64,000 nucleotides of DNA from an uncultured Mollicutes bacterium (GTDB lineage: Bacteria; Bacillota_I; Bacilli_A; RFN20; CAG-826): assembly GCA_900540385.1 (NCBI GenBank), contig UQFY01000003.1, positions 62,001 to 126,000 of the forward strand. Direction: 5' to 3'. The position numbers and the translations under genes were made by a program. Of this stretch, positions 7,303 through 16,921 are shown piece after piece. A model generated the notes under the pieces. It did not search any database. It was not told where the DNA came from and was given only the letters and a program-made list of their open reading frames with translations. How positions within the stretch are numbered: the first letter of the stretch is position 1; every line of letters begins with the position of its first letter.

Positions 7303-8316
7303 TTATTTGGTTTTGCTCAAAAAGCTTTGAAGTCTTTCGCTTTGAGGGTGATTGATGACCTTTTTTGGATCCCCGGACTCAACGATAAGACCTTTGTCCA
7401 TAAAGACGACTTTGTTGGCCACGTTTTTAGCGAAGTTCATCTCATGGGTGACGACAATCATCGTTTTTCCTTCGCTAGCAAGCTTCTTCATTACGTTTAA
7501 AACCTCTTCGACCATTTCCGGATCAAGAGCACTTGTTGGCTCATCAAAAAGGATGATTTCAGGGTTGATCGCTAAGGCTCTCGCGATAGCAACACGTTGT
7601 TTTTGTCCACCGCTTAATTCGTTTACACGATAATTCATACGGTCTTGCATGTTCACAAGAGTTAGATATTTAATAGCAACTTCTTTAGCTTCGGCTTGTT
7701 TTCGTTTCAATATCAATTTCTGAGCAAGAATGACGTTATCTAAAACGTTCATGTTGTTAAACAAATTAAAAGATTGGAAGACCATGGTGATCTTGCTTCT
7801 TAATTCGTTAAGTTCTTTGTTATTCGGGATAATTGGATGATCGTTTTTAATAGAAGCTTCGTATTCTTCATTGTTAAGATAATCCAGTTTGTTGATAGGT
7901 TTTTTTCTAATCTCATTGTATGCTTTTTTAGCTTCTTTGATGAGTTTCTTTAAGCCTTTGTCCGATTTATCTTCAATGTATTTATTTTGATAAATAGCTA
8001 AGTTATCTTCCGTTTCAATCAGCTTTTCTTTGTATTTTTCTTTATCTTCTTTGTATCGAGCGTAATCGATGAAATCATCTTTGCATTTAGAGATGTTGAA
8101 ATAGGTCTTTCCCTTGTAAATAAGGCTTCCACGAGTTGGCTCTTCAAGAAGGTTTATGCAGCGAAGAAAAGTAGACTTTCCACTTCCGCTAGGCCCAATA
8201 ATCGCGATAACATCCCCTTTATAGACATCTAAAGAGATATCTTTGAGGATTTTGCTCGTATCAAAGAATTTGGCGATATTTTTTATGCTGAGAATTAATT
8301 CTTTATTGTTTTCCAT
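7303..8316 (-). CDS. Amino-acid (probably lysine) ABC transporter ATPase with inserted coiled coil
   Basis: 337 residues against about 240 for GlnQ/HisP-type ATPases. Walker [10 protein letters not shown] (41-49), ABC signature [15 protein letters not shown] (from ~234), Walker [13 protein letters not shown] (~256-267) and the switch His in VTHEM are all present. The extra ~90 residues lie at about 78-165, between Walker A and the Q-loop ([11 protein letters not shown]). They are rich in Lys/Glu and look like a coiled-coil hairpin. The gene overlaps the permease gene by 14 bases and is last in the operon set by the lysine riboswitch. Energy coupling is sure; the role of the insert is unknown. 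Confidence 0.9.
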   Translation of the reverse strand: MENNKELILSIKNIAKFFDTSKILKDISLDVYKGDVIAIIGPSGSGKSTFLRCINLLEEPTRGSLIYKGKTYFNISKCKDDFIDYARYKEDKEKYKEKLIETEDNLAIYQNKYIEDKSDKGLKKLIKEAKKAYNEIRKKPINKLDYLNNEEYEASIKNDHPIIPNNKELNELRSKITMVFQSFNLFNNMNVLDNVILAQKLILKRKQAEAKEVAIKYLTLVNMQDRMNYRVNELSGGQKQRVAIARALAINPEIILFDEPTSALDPEMVEEVLNVMKKLASEGKTMIVVTHEMNFAKNVANKVVFMDKGLIVESGDPKKVINHPQSERLQSFLSKTK

Positions 8317-9097
8317 AGGTATATCTCTTTAAGAATCTGAAAGGGTTTAAGGAGAATTTCACTCCGTTTAGTTTTTTCTCGATGATTTTTAAGATGAAGG
8401 AAGCAAGCAATGTCATAATCAAATAGACAATCGCAAGAATCAAATAAGCCTCCATAAACGCATACGTCGAACCAGCAATAAGGTTCATGCGGTAATAAAG
8501 TTCTGTAACCGAAATTACATTCAAAACGCTTGAATCCTTGATATTAACGATCAATTCGTTCCCGATAGTTGGCAAAGCGTTCTTTAGGGCTTGGGGCAAT
8601 ATGACGTGAAAGCTCGTCATAGAAGAGCTTAAGCCAAGGCTTCTAGCCCCTTCGACTTGACCAATATCCACTCCGTTTAAGCCACTACGAATGATTTCAC
8701 CCATATAGGCGGCCGTGTTAAAAGTAATGACAATAAGGCCAGCAAACATCCAACCATTGAAGACGTTATTGATTTCGCCCTCAAAATAGATGTTTCCCCA
8801 ATTGATGCCAATGGCGGAGCAACCAAACTTAAAAAGTAACGCCTGAACCATCATTGGCGTTCCTCTTAGAAGAACAGAATAAACGTTACAAAAAGCGAGA
8901 CAGATTCCTTTTAAGGCCTTCATGATGGCTTTGTCACTACTTTTGATTTTTACATTTTTTCCATAAGCAAGGAAGATGCCAAGAATTAAGCCAAACAACG
9001 TTCCTAAAATGGAAAGGATCAAGGTGGAGAGAGCTCCATAGCCAATCAAGGCAAAGTTCTCTCCCCAAAGTTTGCCTAATTTTTCAAAATCGATCAT
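8303..9097 (-). CDS. Amino-acid (probably lysine) ABC transporter permease
   Basis: 264 residues, HisM/GlnP family, with about five TM segments. The EAA loop that docks the ATPase is seen as [29 protein letters not shown] around 165-193. The start overlaps the binding-protein gene by four bases. The substrate is inferred from the upstream lysine riboswitch, not from this protein. Confidence 0.9.
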   Translation of the reverse strand: MIDFEKLGKLWGENFALIGYGALSTLILSILGTLFGLILGIFLAYGKNVKIKSSDKAIMKALKGICLAFCNVYSVLLRGTPMMVQALLFKFGCSAIGINWGNIYFEGEINNVFNGWMFAGLIVITFNTAAYMGEIIRSGLNGVDIGQVEGARSLGLSSSMTSFHVILPQALKNALPTIGNELIVNIKDSSVLNVISVTELYYRMNLIAGSTYAFMEAYLILAIVYLIMTLLASFILKIIEKKLNGVKFSLNPFRFLKRYTYGKQ

Positions 9098-9978
9098 AAC
9101 GCACTTTCACTGGATCTTGTGGCAGCCCCTGCCATCAAAGAAGAACGTTCTTCGGCACTTAATTTTGCTAAAGAAGCGTTTAATTCTTCCTCTAGCTCGG
9201 TGTTTCCTTTCTTAATACCAATAGAAACACTTAAACCATTCAAATCATCGCTGGATAAGAAACCTTTATAATCGCAATAAAGGACTCTTAATTCGTTTTT
9301 ATTGAGGTTGGTCATTGCCTCGATTACCGGAAGTTCGGCTGGCATAGCAAAGCTAATTCCACCCAAAACATCGTTGGCAGCCAAAGGATATGTTGTTTGT
9401 GCTGGAGAGTGACGAATTGTTTTATTTTGTTTATTGTGTACAAAATAAGTATCGATAAAGTCATCGCCGACAACGTTTGCCTGGCAAACAAGGGTTTTTC
9501 CATCGAATAAATTCAAAAGTTCATCATAGGACATAGGGTTTTCTTTTGTGCCTAATGTCTCGTCAACATTGCTTTTCTTCACTAAGAAAGCGAGATCGCT
9601 TGTTAAATATGGATCACTGAAATTGATGGATTCTCTTCTTTCAGGGGTGTCGGTCATGCCTGCGAGAATCATATTAATTTCATTGGTATTTAAGCTTGGA
9701 ATCAAACTTCCCCATTCTAAACGCTTGATAACAACTTCCTTTTTCAAGTCTTGGCTTAAATATTTAGCGATTGCAATATCGTAACCGTCGGCAAATTGAT
9801 TATCTTTGTCAATGGGCAAGGTGTATTCGCTACTTTTGCTTGTCGTCCAATTAAAAGGCTGGTAATTACATTCCATGCCAATAACCAAGACATCGTTTGT
9901 GACACCAGAGCTATTGCAAGAAGTCATCATCGATAAACCCGATAAAGCGATGATTCCTAATAAGATTTTCTTTTTCAT
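9094..9978 (-). CDS. Amino-acid (probably lysine) binding lipoprotein, SBP_bac_3
   Basis: 294 residues from the ATG at 9978, preceded by AGGAGGT; an upstream ATG would sit inside the terminator. A lipobox MTSC (about Cys21) follows a hydrophobic segment. The mature part has family 3 binding-protein blocks: DGYDIAIAKYLSQDL, IILAGMTDTPERRESINFSDPY. It captures the substrate at the cell surface and hands it to the permease encoded next. It is first in the operon, directly after the riboswitch terminator. Confidence 0.9.
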   Translation of the reverse strand: MKKKILLGIIALSGLSMMTSCNSSGVTNDVLVIGMECNYQPFNWTTSKSSEYTLPIDKDNQFADGYDIAIAKYLSQDLKKEVVIKRLEWGSLIPSLNTNEINMILAGMTDTPERRESINFSDPYLTSDLAFLVKKSNVDETLGTKENPMSYDELLNLFDGKTLVCQANVVGDDFIDTYFVHNKQNKTIRHSPAQTTYPLAANDVLGGISFAMPAELPVIEAMTNLNKNELRVLYCDYKGFLSSDDLNGLSVSIGIKKGNTELEEELNASLAKLSAEERSSLMAGAATRSSESAL

Positions 9979-9993
9979 ACAAATGATACCTCC

Positions 9994-10028
9994 TAAAAAA
10001 GAAAGGATTGCATCGCTCGATGCAATCT
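9994..10028 (-). terminator. Riboswitch-controlled intrinsic terminator
   Basis: A perfect 10-bp stem (GATTGCATCG / CGATGCAATC, 10006-10027) is followed on the minus strand by a T-rich run. It lies between the lysine aptamer and the ribosome site of the binding-protein gene, so the transporter is switched by termination. Confidence 0.85.
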
Positions 10029-10049
10029 TATTCAAATTCGTAAGATATC

Positions 10050-10212
10050 ACATCGATAGCGCCTCTAGATAATCTAGGAGTCTATAAGATGTTCTCTCAT
10101 AGCCCAATCCAACTTAATGCCTTAAATTGGTTTCGGCGATTTTACCTTTCATTAGCTTCGTTAGATGCCTCTTCCGCTAATTACTTTTATGAATCGCGCC
10201 TCTATCAATCCG
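10050..10212 (-). promoter_or_regulatory. Lysine riboswitch (L-box)
   Basis: Read on the minus strand the conserved L-box pieces appear in order: P1 GATAGAGGCGCG (about 10195-10206), AAGTAA, GGAAGAGG, AAATCGCCGAAACC, TTGGGCTATGAGA, AGACT, and the closing GAGGCGCTATC (10055-10065) that pairs with the 5' end. Bound lysine should favour the downstream terminator and switch the transporter off. This fixes lysine, or a close analogue, as the likely cargo. A short ORF across this stretch is chance. Confidence 0.88.
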
Positions 10213-10218
10213 TGTTGA

Positions 10219-10246
10219 ATTCTAAAACTCAAGTATCTATTGTCAA
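10219..10246 (-). promoter_or_regulatory. Promoter of the lysine transporter operon
   Basis: TTGACA (10241-10246) and TAGAAT (10219-10224) on the minus strand are 16 bp apart, placing the start just before the aptamer P1 stem. Confidence 0.75.
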
Positions 10247-10364
10247 CAATAATTTCATCAATTTTATGATTTTCTTTTTGAAACGAGGTTTCTTCGTATA
10301 AATTGGTTCTTAAATCCATCGTTTTTAAACAAAGGAGAGAGAGATTATAAAGGTTCAGATTTTT

Positions 10365-11012
10365 TTATTTGGCTAAAGAATAGCTCTCCTCAATGAGAGA
10401 GATAATCTCTTCGTCTTTCATTCTTTCATCAAGAATGATGGTGTACCAATGTTTTTTATTCATATGAAATCCCGGAAAAGTAAGTTCATGATCGATAGAA
10501 AGGATTCTCTGTTCTCCTCCTCTTAAATCTAGAACATCGAAGTTTTGCTTTTCGTTAAGGGAAAGTTTTTTCGCTTCTATTCTCATAAAAAGGCAGTACC
10601 ATTTCCGATTCTCTTTTTTTCGAATAACGATAACCTCGGGAGATTTTTCAAACAAATGTTCTATCTTATCCCCATAATGATTGGCTACATATAGGACGAT
10701 TCGTTCCGTTTGGGTTTTGATTCTCTTCGTGCAAGAAGAGAGAATCTCTTCCGTTAACGCTTGGTATTCTTCATTTACTCCTCTTGAATAGCCTGGTAGG
10801 TCACTTTTAGTATCCACCAATTCGTATTCCTCTTCTGAATCATCGTCGATTAAGCGGGATTCGAGTGTTTCCCCTCTTAAAATATAGGAAGCGCTAAAAG
10901 GAAAGGATGGCAGATGTTTCTTTAAAAAGAAGGCATCCCCTCTTCTTATGAAACCGTACTGAATTAATTCTTTTTCATCAATTTCCCTTTTGCTTAAATC
11001 TATTTTACGCAT
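10365..11012 (-). CDS. MmcQ/YjbR-like protein
   Basis: 215 residues. The C-terminal half ends FPGFHMNKKHWYTIILDERMKDEEIISLIEESY, written here as key parts FHMNKKHWYTIILD and IEESYSLAK, a pattern I associate with the MmcQ/YjbR (DUF419) fold, a small CyaY-like domain of unknown role. The N-terminal ~80 residues are an extra segment. AAGGAG stands 11 bases before the ATG. No partner gene is evident. Confidence 0.65.
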   Translation of the reverse strand: MRKIDLSKREIDEKELIQYGFIRRGDAFFLKKHLPSFPFSASYILRGETLESRLIDDDSEEEYELVDTKSDLPGYSRGVNEEYQALTEEILSSCTKRIKTQTERIVLYVANHYGDKIEHLFEKSPEVIVIRKKENRKWYCLFMRIEAKKLSLNEKQNFDVLDLRGGEQRILSIDHELTFPGFHMNKKHWYTIILDERMKDEEIISLIEESYSLAK

Positions 11013-11123
11013 CGAAAATCTCGCTCCTTGTTTCTATGATAATAACATTGCTGATATCCTCTTTGTTCTTTTTAAAGCCTCTTCTTCTATTCAAGGATTT
11101 TAAGGATGCTATAATTCGGGAGT

Positions 11124-11909
11124 ATGAAAGAAATAAGAGTCCAATTAAACAATCAAAAAATAAACAAGAAATTGTTTTCTCAAGCTTTGAAAGCAGTATC
11201 TCTTGATAGAGAAGAAGAAATCTATTACATCGACGGAAATGACAACGATGTCTCTCTTTTTTCTTCCTATTCCGATGAAATCAAATTATTAGAGGATAAA
11301 ACAAAGTCTTTTCAATACGAGATTCTCGATGAAGGAAAGGAAGGAGATAAGATTCTTTTCCATTTGTATTCCTCTTTTCAAAAGAAATTCGTTCTCGTTA
11401 CATCGAATAACGATTCTTTCAATGAGTTTTTCTCTTTGAATGAGAAATATCAAAAAGATTTCGTCTGTTTTCAAAATGATAAATGGCTGGATAGAAAAAA
11501 TATCCTGATAAATCCTTTCTATAAAGGAGAGAAGAAAATGGAAGATGTCTTCTACGATAGTACGACACTTGTTTTAGTATCCTCTTCCTTTCTTACTTTA
11601 TTTAACGAATTTATCCTCTCCATCTCGAATTATTTCTTGAAACGTTTTGAAACAAATAGCAAAGCAAAAAACTCTTTTTTCTCAAATTTAAGCAAGAATC
11701 TCTTTGCCTGGGGTTCCTCCAAAGAAGAAAAACCATTGACGTTGTTCGATGATTTGGTTGCTAAGTTTGAGATCGAATATCATCTTGGGCATTTCGCGTT
11801 GGTATTAAAAGAAGGCAATGACGCTTCTTCTTTCATGTTTGCCATCCGTTTCTTTCTTTCTCTTATTTATGATGAGTTGGATTTCGATCCAACAAAAAAG
11901 AAGGCTTAA
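11124..11909 (+). CDS. Hypothetical protein
   Basis: 261 residues of a family I do not recognise. It is acidic/basic mixed, Phe- and Ser-rich, with one fairly hydrophobic stretch (about 143-162) that could be a buried helix or weak TM. The TATAAT at 11110-11115 lies eight bases before the ATG, so a leaderless start is likely. It is divergent from the MmcQ-like gene and ends four bases before the 3' end of the next minus-strand gene. Confidence 0.6.
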   Translation: MKEIRVQLNNQKINKKLFSQALKAVSLDREEEIYYIDGNDNDVSLFSSYSDEIKLLEDKTKSFQYEILDEGKEGDKILFHLYSSFQKKFVLVTSNNDSFNEFFSLNEKYQKDFVCFQNDKWLDRKNILINPFYKGEKKMEDVFYDSTTLVLVSSSFLTLFNEFILSISNYFLKRFETNSKAKNSFFSNLSKNLFAWGSSKEEKPLTLFDDLVAKFEIEYHLGHFALVLKEGNDASSFMFAIRFFLSLIYDELDFDPTKKKA

Positions 11910-11912
11910 CCC

Positions 11913-12212
11913 CTAAAAGGTTAAAACCTGGAAATAGCATAGAAGGAAAACAAGCAATATTTGTAACACGCTTAAAACAATTCCCGAAATCAAATAGAGA
12001 TAATGATGCAAAATATCTTCCTCTCTGATTTCTTTGAACATATAAGTAATTAACAACGCCGGTCCTCCGAATAAAACGCAAAGAAGGATGACTTGATAAT
12101 GTTTGAGTCCTTTATCATCTCCATTACGGAGCTTTTTCACATAGGAAATACAAGATCCATAACAAATAACGAAGAGGACGATAATAATAGGGAAAAATAC
12201 AATGAATTTCAT
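11913..12212 (-). CDS. Small membrane protein, unknown
   Basis: 99 residues with three hydrophobic segments (about 3-22, 42-57, 73-95). No family recognised. It has no ribosome site; the ATG follows just after the terminator of the mgl operon, so it may have its own promoter or rely on readthrough. Confidence 0.5.
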   Translation of the reverse strand: MKFIVFFPIIIVLFVICYGSCISYVKKLRNGDDKGLKHYQVILLCVLFGGPALLITYMFKEIREEDILHHYLYLISGIVLSVLQILLVFLLCYFQVLTF

Positions 12213-12220
12213 AATGGAAC

Positions 12221-12252
12221 AAAATAAAGTGGCCCGAAAGCCACTTTATTAT
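12221..12252. terminator. Bidirectional intrinsic terminator after mglC
   Basis: An 11-bp stem (AATAAAGTGGC / GCCACTTTATT, 12223-12250) with a six-base loop and A/T runs on both sides, just beyond the mglC stop. Confidence 0.8.
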
Positions 12253-12264
12253 AGGACTTAAAGC

Positions 12265-13944
12265 TTATTTCTTCTTGAGATATTTCATGCTATCTAAGCA
12301 GACAGCAGCCATGATGATGATACCTTTGAACAGATATTGGATATTCACATCAAAGCCAAGGAAGGTTAAGCAATAAGTCATGCCTTGGAAGATGATCGTC
12401 CCTAACACAACGCCAGAAATCTTACCAATACCGCCAGAGAAGGAAACTCCGCCGATAACGCAAGCGGCAATGGCGTCTAGTTCAGTTCCATAGCCCGTAT
12501 TAGGGTTAGCACCTGCTCCTTGAAGAGCGGTTGCCGCACCACCCAAGCCATATAAAACACCGGCCATAACGAAGACGAGAAGGGTTGTCCAGAAAACCGA
12601 AACGCCACTAACAGCGGCCGCTTCTGAGTTTCCACCGACAGCGTACATATTCTTGCCAAACTTTGTCTTATTCCAAATAAACCAAACAATGGCAATGACG
12701 ATAATTGCAGCAATAATGATATTTAAATAGTTATTGCCTCTTAATTTTTTCGAAATGGATAAGTCGGCATTGAAGGCAGGATAAGAGCCATACCCAATCA
12801 TGAATAAGCCATAAATCAACAATTGAGTTGATAATGTTGTGATGAATGGATGCATCTTGAATTTGGCGGTAAAGAATCCTGCGATTGTAGAGAAGATGGT
12901 ACAAAGAATAATTGGAACCAAGAAGGCAAGGATGACTTTAGGCACCACTGGCCAAGAAACGACGTCAATCGTAAAGCCGAAAGCGGATTTATAAACTTCT
13001 CGGGCAAGAATCATATTGAAGAATCCTGCGCCCAATCCCGTCATACGGCCTACAGAAAGGTCTGTACCACCAAGCAAGATAAGCCCTGCAACTCCTAGAG
13101 CATAGAAGATCTTAACCGAGCTTTGTCCAAGAATGGACATGATGTTATTGCTAGTGAAGAGGTTTTTCCCAATTCCTAAACCATAGAAAATAGAGAAAAG
13201 GAAGAAAGCCACGACAATGAGGTTTAAAGCGTTTCTCAATAACCAGTTAGACAGCTTAAATTCATAGAGGTATGTGCGAAATTTGTTTTCGAGGATGCCC
13301 ATGATGCTACGATGGCCGTTTCTTGCTTTGAAGATGAATCCGTCTTTTTCAAGATAGGCGTCGTATTGGCAATTCTTGATGTCTTGAATCTTGCTTTCGT
13401 AATCGCTTTTCGCTTCCTCTAAAGCCGAATGGTAGGATATACGGTTTGCTTTCGTAGCAATCGCGTTTTCCTTTTTCGCTTTCTCTAAGTTCTTTTTTCC
13501 GATGGAGGCTTTGGCGAGTCTTTCAGCGTTTTCGTCTTTGAGTTTTTCTAAAGCAATAGACTGTTGTTTCTTGATTTCTAAGACGTTTGCTAGATAAGCC
13601 TCTTTCTCTTTGGATTTTCCCTCTTTTGCTAAAGCAGTTTCTTTCTGATAGTAGTCTTTTCCTTCTTTTTTAGCGATCTCAGAAGCTTCTTTGACGATTG
13701 TTTTTACTTGCTCTTTGTTGGCTTCCTTGACCTTTTTCGCCTCTTTGATTAATTTTTTATCTTTGGCGATGATTTTATCCTTCACGTCTTTTTCAAGAAC
13801 TTTGTTGGCTTTCACATCGCGTATCTCTTCTTTTAAAGCGATGATTTTATCTTCTCCTTCTTTTCTTAAGGAAGAGAGATCATCTAGGTATTTTTGATAC
13901 CTATCATCGTTTTCAAAAGGATTGATGATTGTTTCGCTTTCCAT
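12265..13944 (-). CDS. mglC: MglC-type galactose/methyl-galactoside ABC permease with coiled-coil extension
   Basis: 559 residues, while the usual MglC has about 335. The C-terminal ~330 residues are the permease: LLGGTDLSVGRMTGLGAG and the late GTELDAIAACVIGGVSFSGG motif of the BPD_transp_2 family, with eight to ten TM segments. Residues 1-~205 are Lys/Glu/Ala-rich heptads, a long cytoplasmic coiled coil fused to the front. The gene starts 12 bases after mglA. The permease role is sure; the extension may tether or scaffold, an inference. Confidence 0.88.
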   Translation of the reverse strand: MESETIINPFENDDRYQKYLDDLSSLRKEGEDKIIALKEEIRDVKANKVLEKDVKDKIIAKDKKLIKEAKKVKEANKEQVKTIVKEASEIAKKEGKDYYQKETALAKEGKSKEKEAYLANVLEIKKQQSIALEKLKDENAERLAKASIGKKNLEKAKKENAIATKANRISYHSALEEAKSDYESKIQDIKNCQYDAYLEKDGFIFKARNGHRSIMGILENKFRTYLYEFKLSNWLLRNALNLIVVAFFLFSIFYGLGIGKNLFTSNNIMSILGQSSVKIFYALGVAGLILLGGTDLSVGRMTGLGAGFFNMILAREVYKSAFGFTIDVVSWPVVPKVILAFLVPIILCTIFSTIAGFFTAKFKMHPFITTLSTQLLIYGLFMIGYGSYPAFNADLSISKKLRGNNYLNIIIAAIIVIAIVWFIWNKTKFGKNMYAVGGNSEAAAVSGVSVFWTTLLVFVMAGVLYGLGGAATALQGAGANPNTGYGTELDAIAACVIGGVSFSGGIGKISGVVLGTIIFQGMTYCLTFLGFDVNIQYLFKGIIIMAAVCLDSMKYLKKK

Positions 13945-13956
13945 TTCTGTTCTCCT

Positions 13957-15456
13957 TTATAAGTATTTGGCACACAATCTAAGAAGTTCTTCTTGGTTGG
14001 TGTCTTTGGTAATGACTTCCCCTGCGAGATGATAATTGCTCATGACAAGGATTCTATTGGTTACGCCTAATATTTCAGGCATTTCCGAAGAAACCATGAT
14101 GATGGATTTCCCTTCATTGGCGAGTTTGATCATCAATTCGTAAATTTGATATTTCGCCATGATATCGATGCCTCTTGTTGGCTCGTCCATTAAGAAGACA
14201 TCTGGGTTTCTTTCCAGCCATTTTCCAATAATGACTTTCTGTTGGTTGCCACCTGAAAGGGAGGAAATCTTATCATTGCTTGAGTTACATTTAACACTCA
14301 TTGCAGAGATTTCTCTTGAAGCCGCATTCCGCATCTTTGCATTGTCGATAATGCCAAATGTTTTGTATTTATCGATGTTTGTAATGCAAGTGTTATAAAC
14401 GAGGTCTTCTTTGCCGAACATGCCATTGACCTTTCTTTCTTCTGTAACGAAAGCAAAGTTCTCTTTCATAGCATCCTTCGATGAGTTAAAGAAGATGCGT
14501 TTTCCCTTAAAATAGATTTCCCCATCGGAAATGGTTCTCACACCGAATAGGGCTTCTAAAAGTTCACTTCTTCCTGATCCAACAAGACCATAGATTCCTA
14601 ATATTTCGCCTTTACGAAGATCAAAGGAGATGTTTTTTAAACAAGGTGCGTATTTCGTGCAAAGGTTCTTAACCACCAAGATTGGTTCTCCTGGTTTATT
14701 TGTAAGAGGCGGGAAACGAGAGTCTAAGCTCCTCCCGACCATCGCTTTGACAAGTTCATCAAGATTTGTGTCTTTGACTTTCTTATCAAGGGTCACCATA
14801 CCATCACGAAGGATGACAACATCATCGCAAAGTTCAAAGATTTCATCCATTTTGTGGGAAATGAAAACAAAGCTAACGCCTCTTTCTTTAAGCTTTCGAA
14901 TGATTGCGAATAATTTTTTAACTTCTCTTTCCGATAAGGAGGAAGTAGGTTCATCTAAAATAATGACTTTGGCATCATAAGAAACGGCTTTGGCAATTTC
15001 GACCATTTGACGTTGAGAAACGGACATTTTTCTCATGACTGTCTTTGGAGATACGTTAATCCCTAAGTTAGCAAAGAGTCTGGTACATTTTTGATTCATG
15101 AGAGACTCGTTAACAAGGATATTTCCATAGGTTGGATATCTTCCTAAAAACATATTGTCTAGGACAGTACGATCAAGACATTGGTTCAATTCTTGGTGAA
15201 CCATCGCGACTCCTTTTTCAAGGGCTTCCTTTGGCCCTGAAAAAGAAATGGCGTTACCATCGAGTTTGATCGTTCCTGAATCACGAGAATAAATGCCGAA
15301 CAAACATTTCATCATGGTTGATTTACCTGCACCATTTTCGCCCATTAAACCAAGTATCTCGCCTTCTTTTAAACGAAGGCTGATGTTCTTCAATACTTTG
15401 TTTTTGCCGAATGATTTTGATAAACCATCTATTTCTAATACATATTTATCAGCCAT
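13957..15456 (-). CDS. mglA: MglA-type sugar ABC transporter ATPase, tandem domains
   Basis: 499 residues with two ABC domains, as in MglA/RbsA. The first has Walker A GENGAGKST (~38-46) and signature MSVSQRQMVEIAKA with DEPTSSLSE. The second has a degenerate Walker A (GLVGSGRSELLEALFG), the signature LSGGNQQKVIIGKWL and DEPTRGIDIMAK, the usual asymmetry of the family. It powers MglC and lies 75 bases after mglB, across a hairpin. Confidence 0.93.
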   Translation of the reverse strand: MADKYVLEIDGLSKSFGKNKVLKNISLRLKEGEILGLMGENGAGKSTMMKCLFGIYSRDSGTIKLDGNAISFSGPKEALEKGVAMVHQELNQCLDRTVLDNMFLGRYPTYGNILVNESLMNQKCTRLFANLGINVSPKTVMRKMSVSQRQMVEIAKAVSYDAKVIILDEPTSSLSEREVKKLFAIIRKLKERGVSFVFISHKMDEIFELCDDVVILRDGMVTLDKKVKDTNLDELVKAMVGRSLDSRFPPLTNKPGEPILVVKNLCTKYAPCLKNISFDLRKGEILGIYGLVGSGRSELLEALFGVRTISDGEIYFKGKRIFFNSSKDAMKENFAFVTEERKVNGMFGKEDLVYNTCITNIDKYKTFGIIDNAKMRNAASREISAMSVKCNSSNDKISSLSGGNQQKVIIGKWLERNPDVFLMDEPTRGIDIMAKYQIYELMIKLANEGKSIIMVSSEMPEILGVTNRILVMSNYHLAGEVITKDTNQEELLRLCAKYL

Positions 15457-15480
15457 AATTTCTCTTTTTTCTAATAATGA

Positions 15481-15512
15481 ATGAGTCCACAGAAATTCTT
15501 CCGTGGACTCAT
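15481..15512 (-). promoter_or_regulatory. Intercistronic hairpin between mglB and mglA
   Basis: A 10-bp stem (ATGAGTCCAC / GTGGACTCAT) without a proper T-run on the minus strand. It probably stabilises or partly ends the mglB message, so that binding protein exceeds ATPase, as is common in such operons. Confidence 0.65.
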
Positions 15513-15530
15513 TTTCAACAAATTGTCGCT

Positions 15531-16778
15531 TTATTTCGCAAGGTCTTTGAAATAATTGACAATCATTTCACCTTGTAGTTTTCCACCCTGGATAGCGTCA
15601 AATCCGACATAGTAGATGGATTTGAAACGCTTATCCTTCATGACTTCCGTATCGGTTGTTCCATCCGATTTGGTGCCTTGTCTGTTCCAGAAGATAACTG
15701 GTTTGGCGGTTGGAGAAGCTTCGGTAGCACCAGTTAAGCCAGCGATCTTATCAAGATAAGCTTGGGTTCCGGTTGTCTTAACCATGTTGATGACATAAGC
15801 ATCATAGTCTTTGGCTGTATCTAAGAAGCCCATGGTCTTTGTATCGTCAGAGCCATCGCCTTTTGCTTCGGTAACTTCGAAGTTGAATAAGCCTTCATAG
15901 TACTTAAATAAAGGTGCCATGGAAGAGTTCAAGAAGTTATCACTCTCGCTGTAGTAGGATTGCCACACTTTTGCTTTTTTCGTCGTGCCTTTCTTAACGC
16001 TCTTTTCGGCTAAGGTGGTAATGTCTTTTGTCATAAAGCTCTCGACATTATCTTTCGTAACGGCAACGTTATCGACTAATAAGCTATGGGCTGCTTCGCC
16101 ATAATGAACGGTTGATGCAATCTTTCCGTATCCATTGGTAGATTCTTCGGTAAAGCCTTTGGTATAGATATCGGCGCCAGTTAATCCGTCGATGGCGTTT
16201 CTAGCAGTCATATAAATAGAGGCTGCTTGAGCTGGAGCGTTTTGGTTAATTGTCCCCATGATTCTGCCCTCTTTGATATAAGAAAGGGTGGATTGGTTGG
16301 AGTCATAACCGAAAATTGGCATACCTTCGACCCAGTTAGAGGCACCGATGGCACCTTCTGCCATACCATCGTTATTCGAAACGAAGAAGTCGATGTTTGG
16401 ATTTGCGTTAAGCCAGGCTTCGGTGGAGGTTGTTGCTGTTTGTTGATCCCATGTGGCACCAGCTGTGGATTTTTGTTCACCACTGGCAACTTCATTCACT
16501 TCGAATGTTGTTTCACCCAATTTAAGGGAGCCTTTCACGGCTTTTTCTTTATTGGCGTTGGTATCGTGGGTTGTAGGACGTGTGCCTAAGGCTTCACGAA
16601 TACCAGCTGTACGAGCAGCCGAATCATTGTGGTCGATTTGGCCGATTAATAAGGCGTAATTCAAGACCTTATCTTCACTGGCCTTTTCCCAAGACCAGCT
16701 TCCAGCACTTTCACCACAGGAAGCGAGAATTGTGCCTAAAGCGGATAATGCGAATAATGGAATTAAACGTTTTTTCAT
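15531..16778 (-). CDS. mglB: MglB-type galactose/glucose-binding lipoprotein
   Basis: 415 residues from the ATG at 16778, with AAAGGAG eight bases upstream. The lipobox ILASC (about Cys20) ends the signal. Family 4 periplasmic-binding blocks follow: NYALLIGQIDHNDSAARTAGIREALG, WLNANPNIDFFVSNNDGMAEGAI and MPIFGYDSNQ, shown here in fragments. It is longer than E. coli MglB (about 330), with extra sequence in the second half. It leads the mglBAC operon, with two cre-like sites upstream. Confidence 0.85.
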   Translation of the reverse strand: MKKRLIPLFALSALGTILASCGESAGSWSWEKASEDKVLNYALLIGQIDHNDSAARTAGIREALGTRPTTHDTNANKEKAVKGSLKLGETTFEVNEVASGEQKSTAGATWDQQTATTSTEAWLNANPNIDFFVSNNDGMAEGAIGASNWVEGMPIFGYDSNQSTLSYIKEGRIMGTINQNAPAQAASIYMTARNAIDGLTGADIYTKGFTEESTNGYGKIASTVHYGEAAHSLLVDNVAVTKDNVESFMTKDITTLAEKSVKKGTTKKAKVWQSYYSESDNFLNSSMAPLFKYYEGLFNFEVTEAKGDGSDDTKTMGFLDTAKDYDAYVINMVKTTGTQAYLDKIAGLTGATEASPTAKPVIFWNRQGTKSDGTTDTEVMKDKRFKSIYYVGFDAIQGGKLQGEMIVNYFKDLAK

Positions 16779-16848
16779 ATTTTCTCCTTTATAATTCCTT
16801 GGCGCCACTTCTTACGAATATGAGCACCATTTGCATTATGATTTTCTC

Positions 16849-16864
16849 TAGAAAGCGCTTTCAC
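16849..16864 (-). promoter_or_regulatory. cre site (CcpA operator) in the mglBAC promoter
   Basis: TGAAAGCGCTTTCTAG on the minus strand matches the cre consensus and is nearly palindromic. It points to carbon catabolite repression of the importer. Confidence 0.75.
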
Positions 16865-16906
16865 AAGAATGGAAAAAACTCTAAAGAATTTGTAATAAAC
16901 TCTACA

Positions 16907-16921
16907 AATGTAAGCGCTTTA
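16907..16921 (-). promoter_or_regulatory. Second cre-like site, overlapping the upstream stop codon
   Basis: TGTAAGCGCTTTAG on the plus strand has the cre core AAGCGCTT with one mismatch at the outer C. It covers the stop of the sensor lipoprotein gene. Confidence 0.5.

Noticed and set aside
10089..10301. Open frame of 70 codons on the plus strand
   Set aside because: It lies across the lysine riboswitch and its promoter; no ribosome site and no family.
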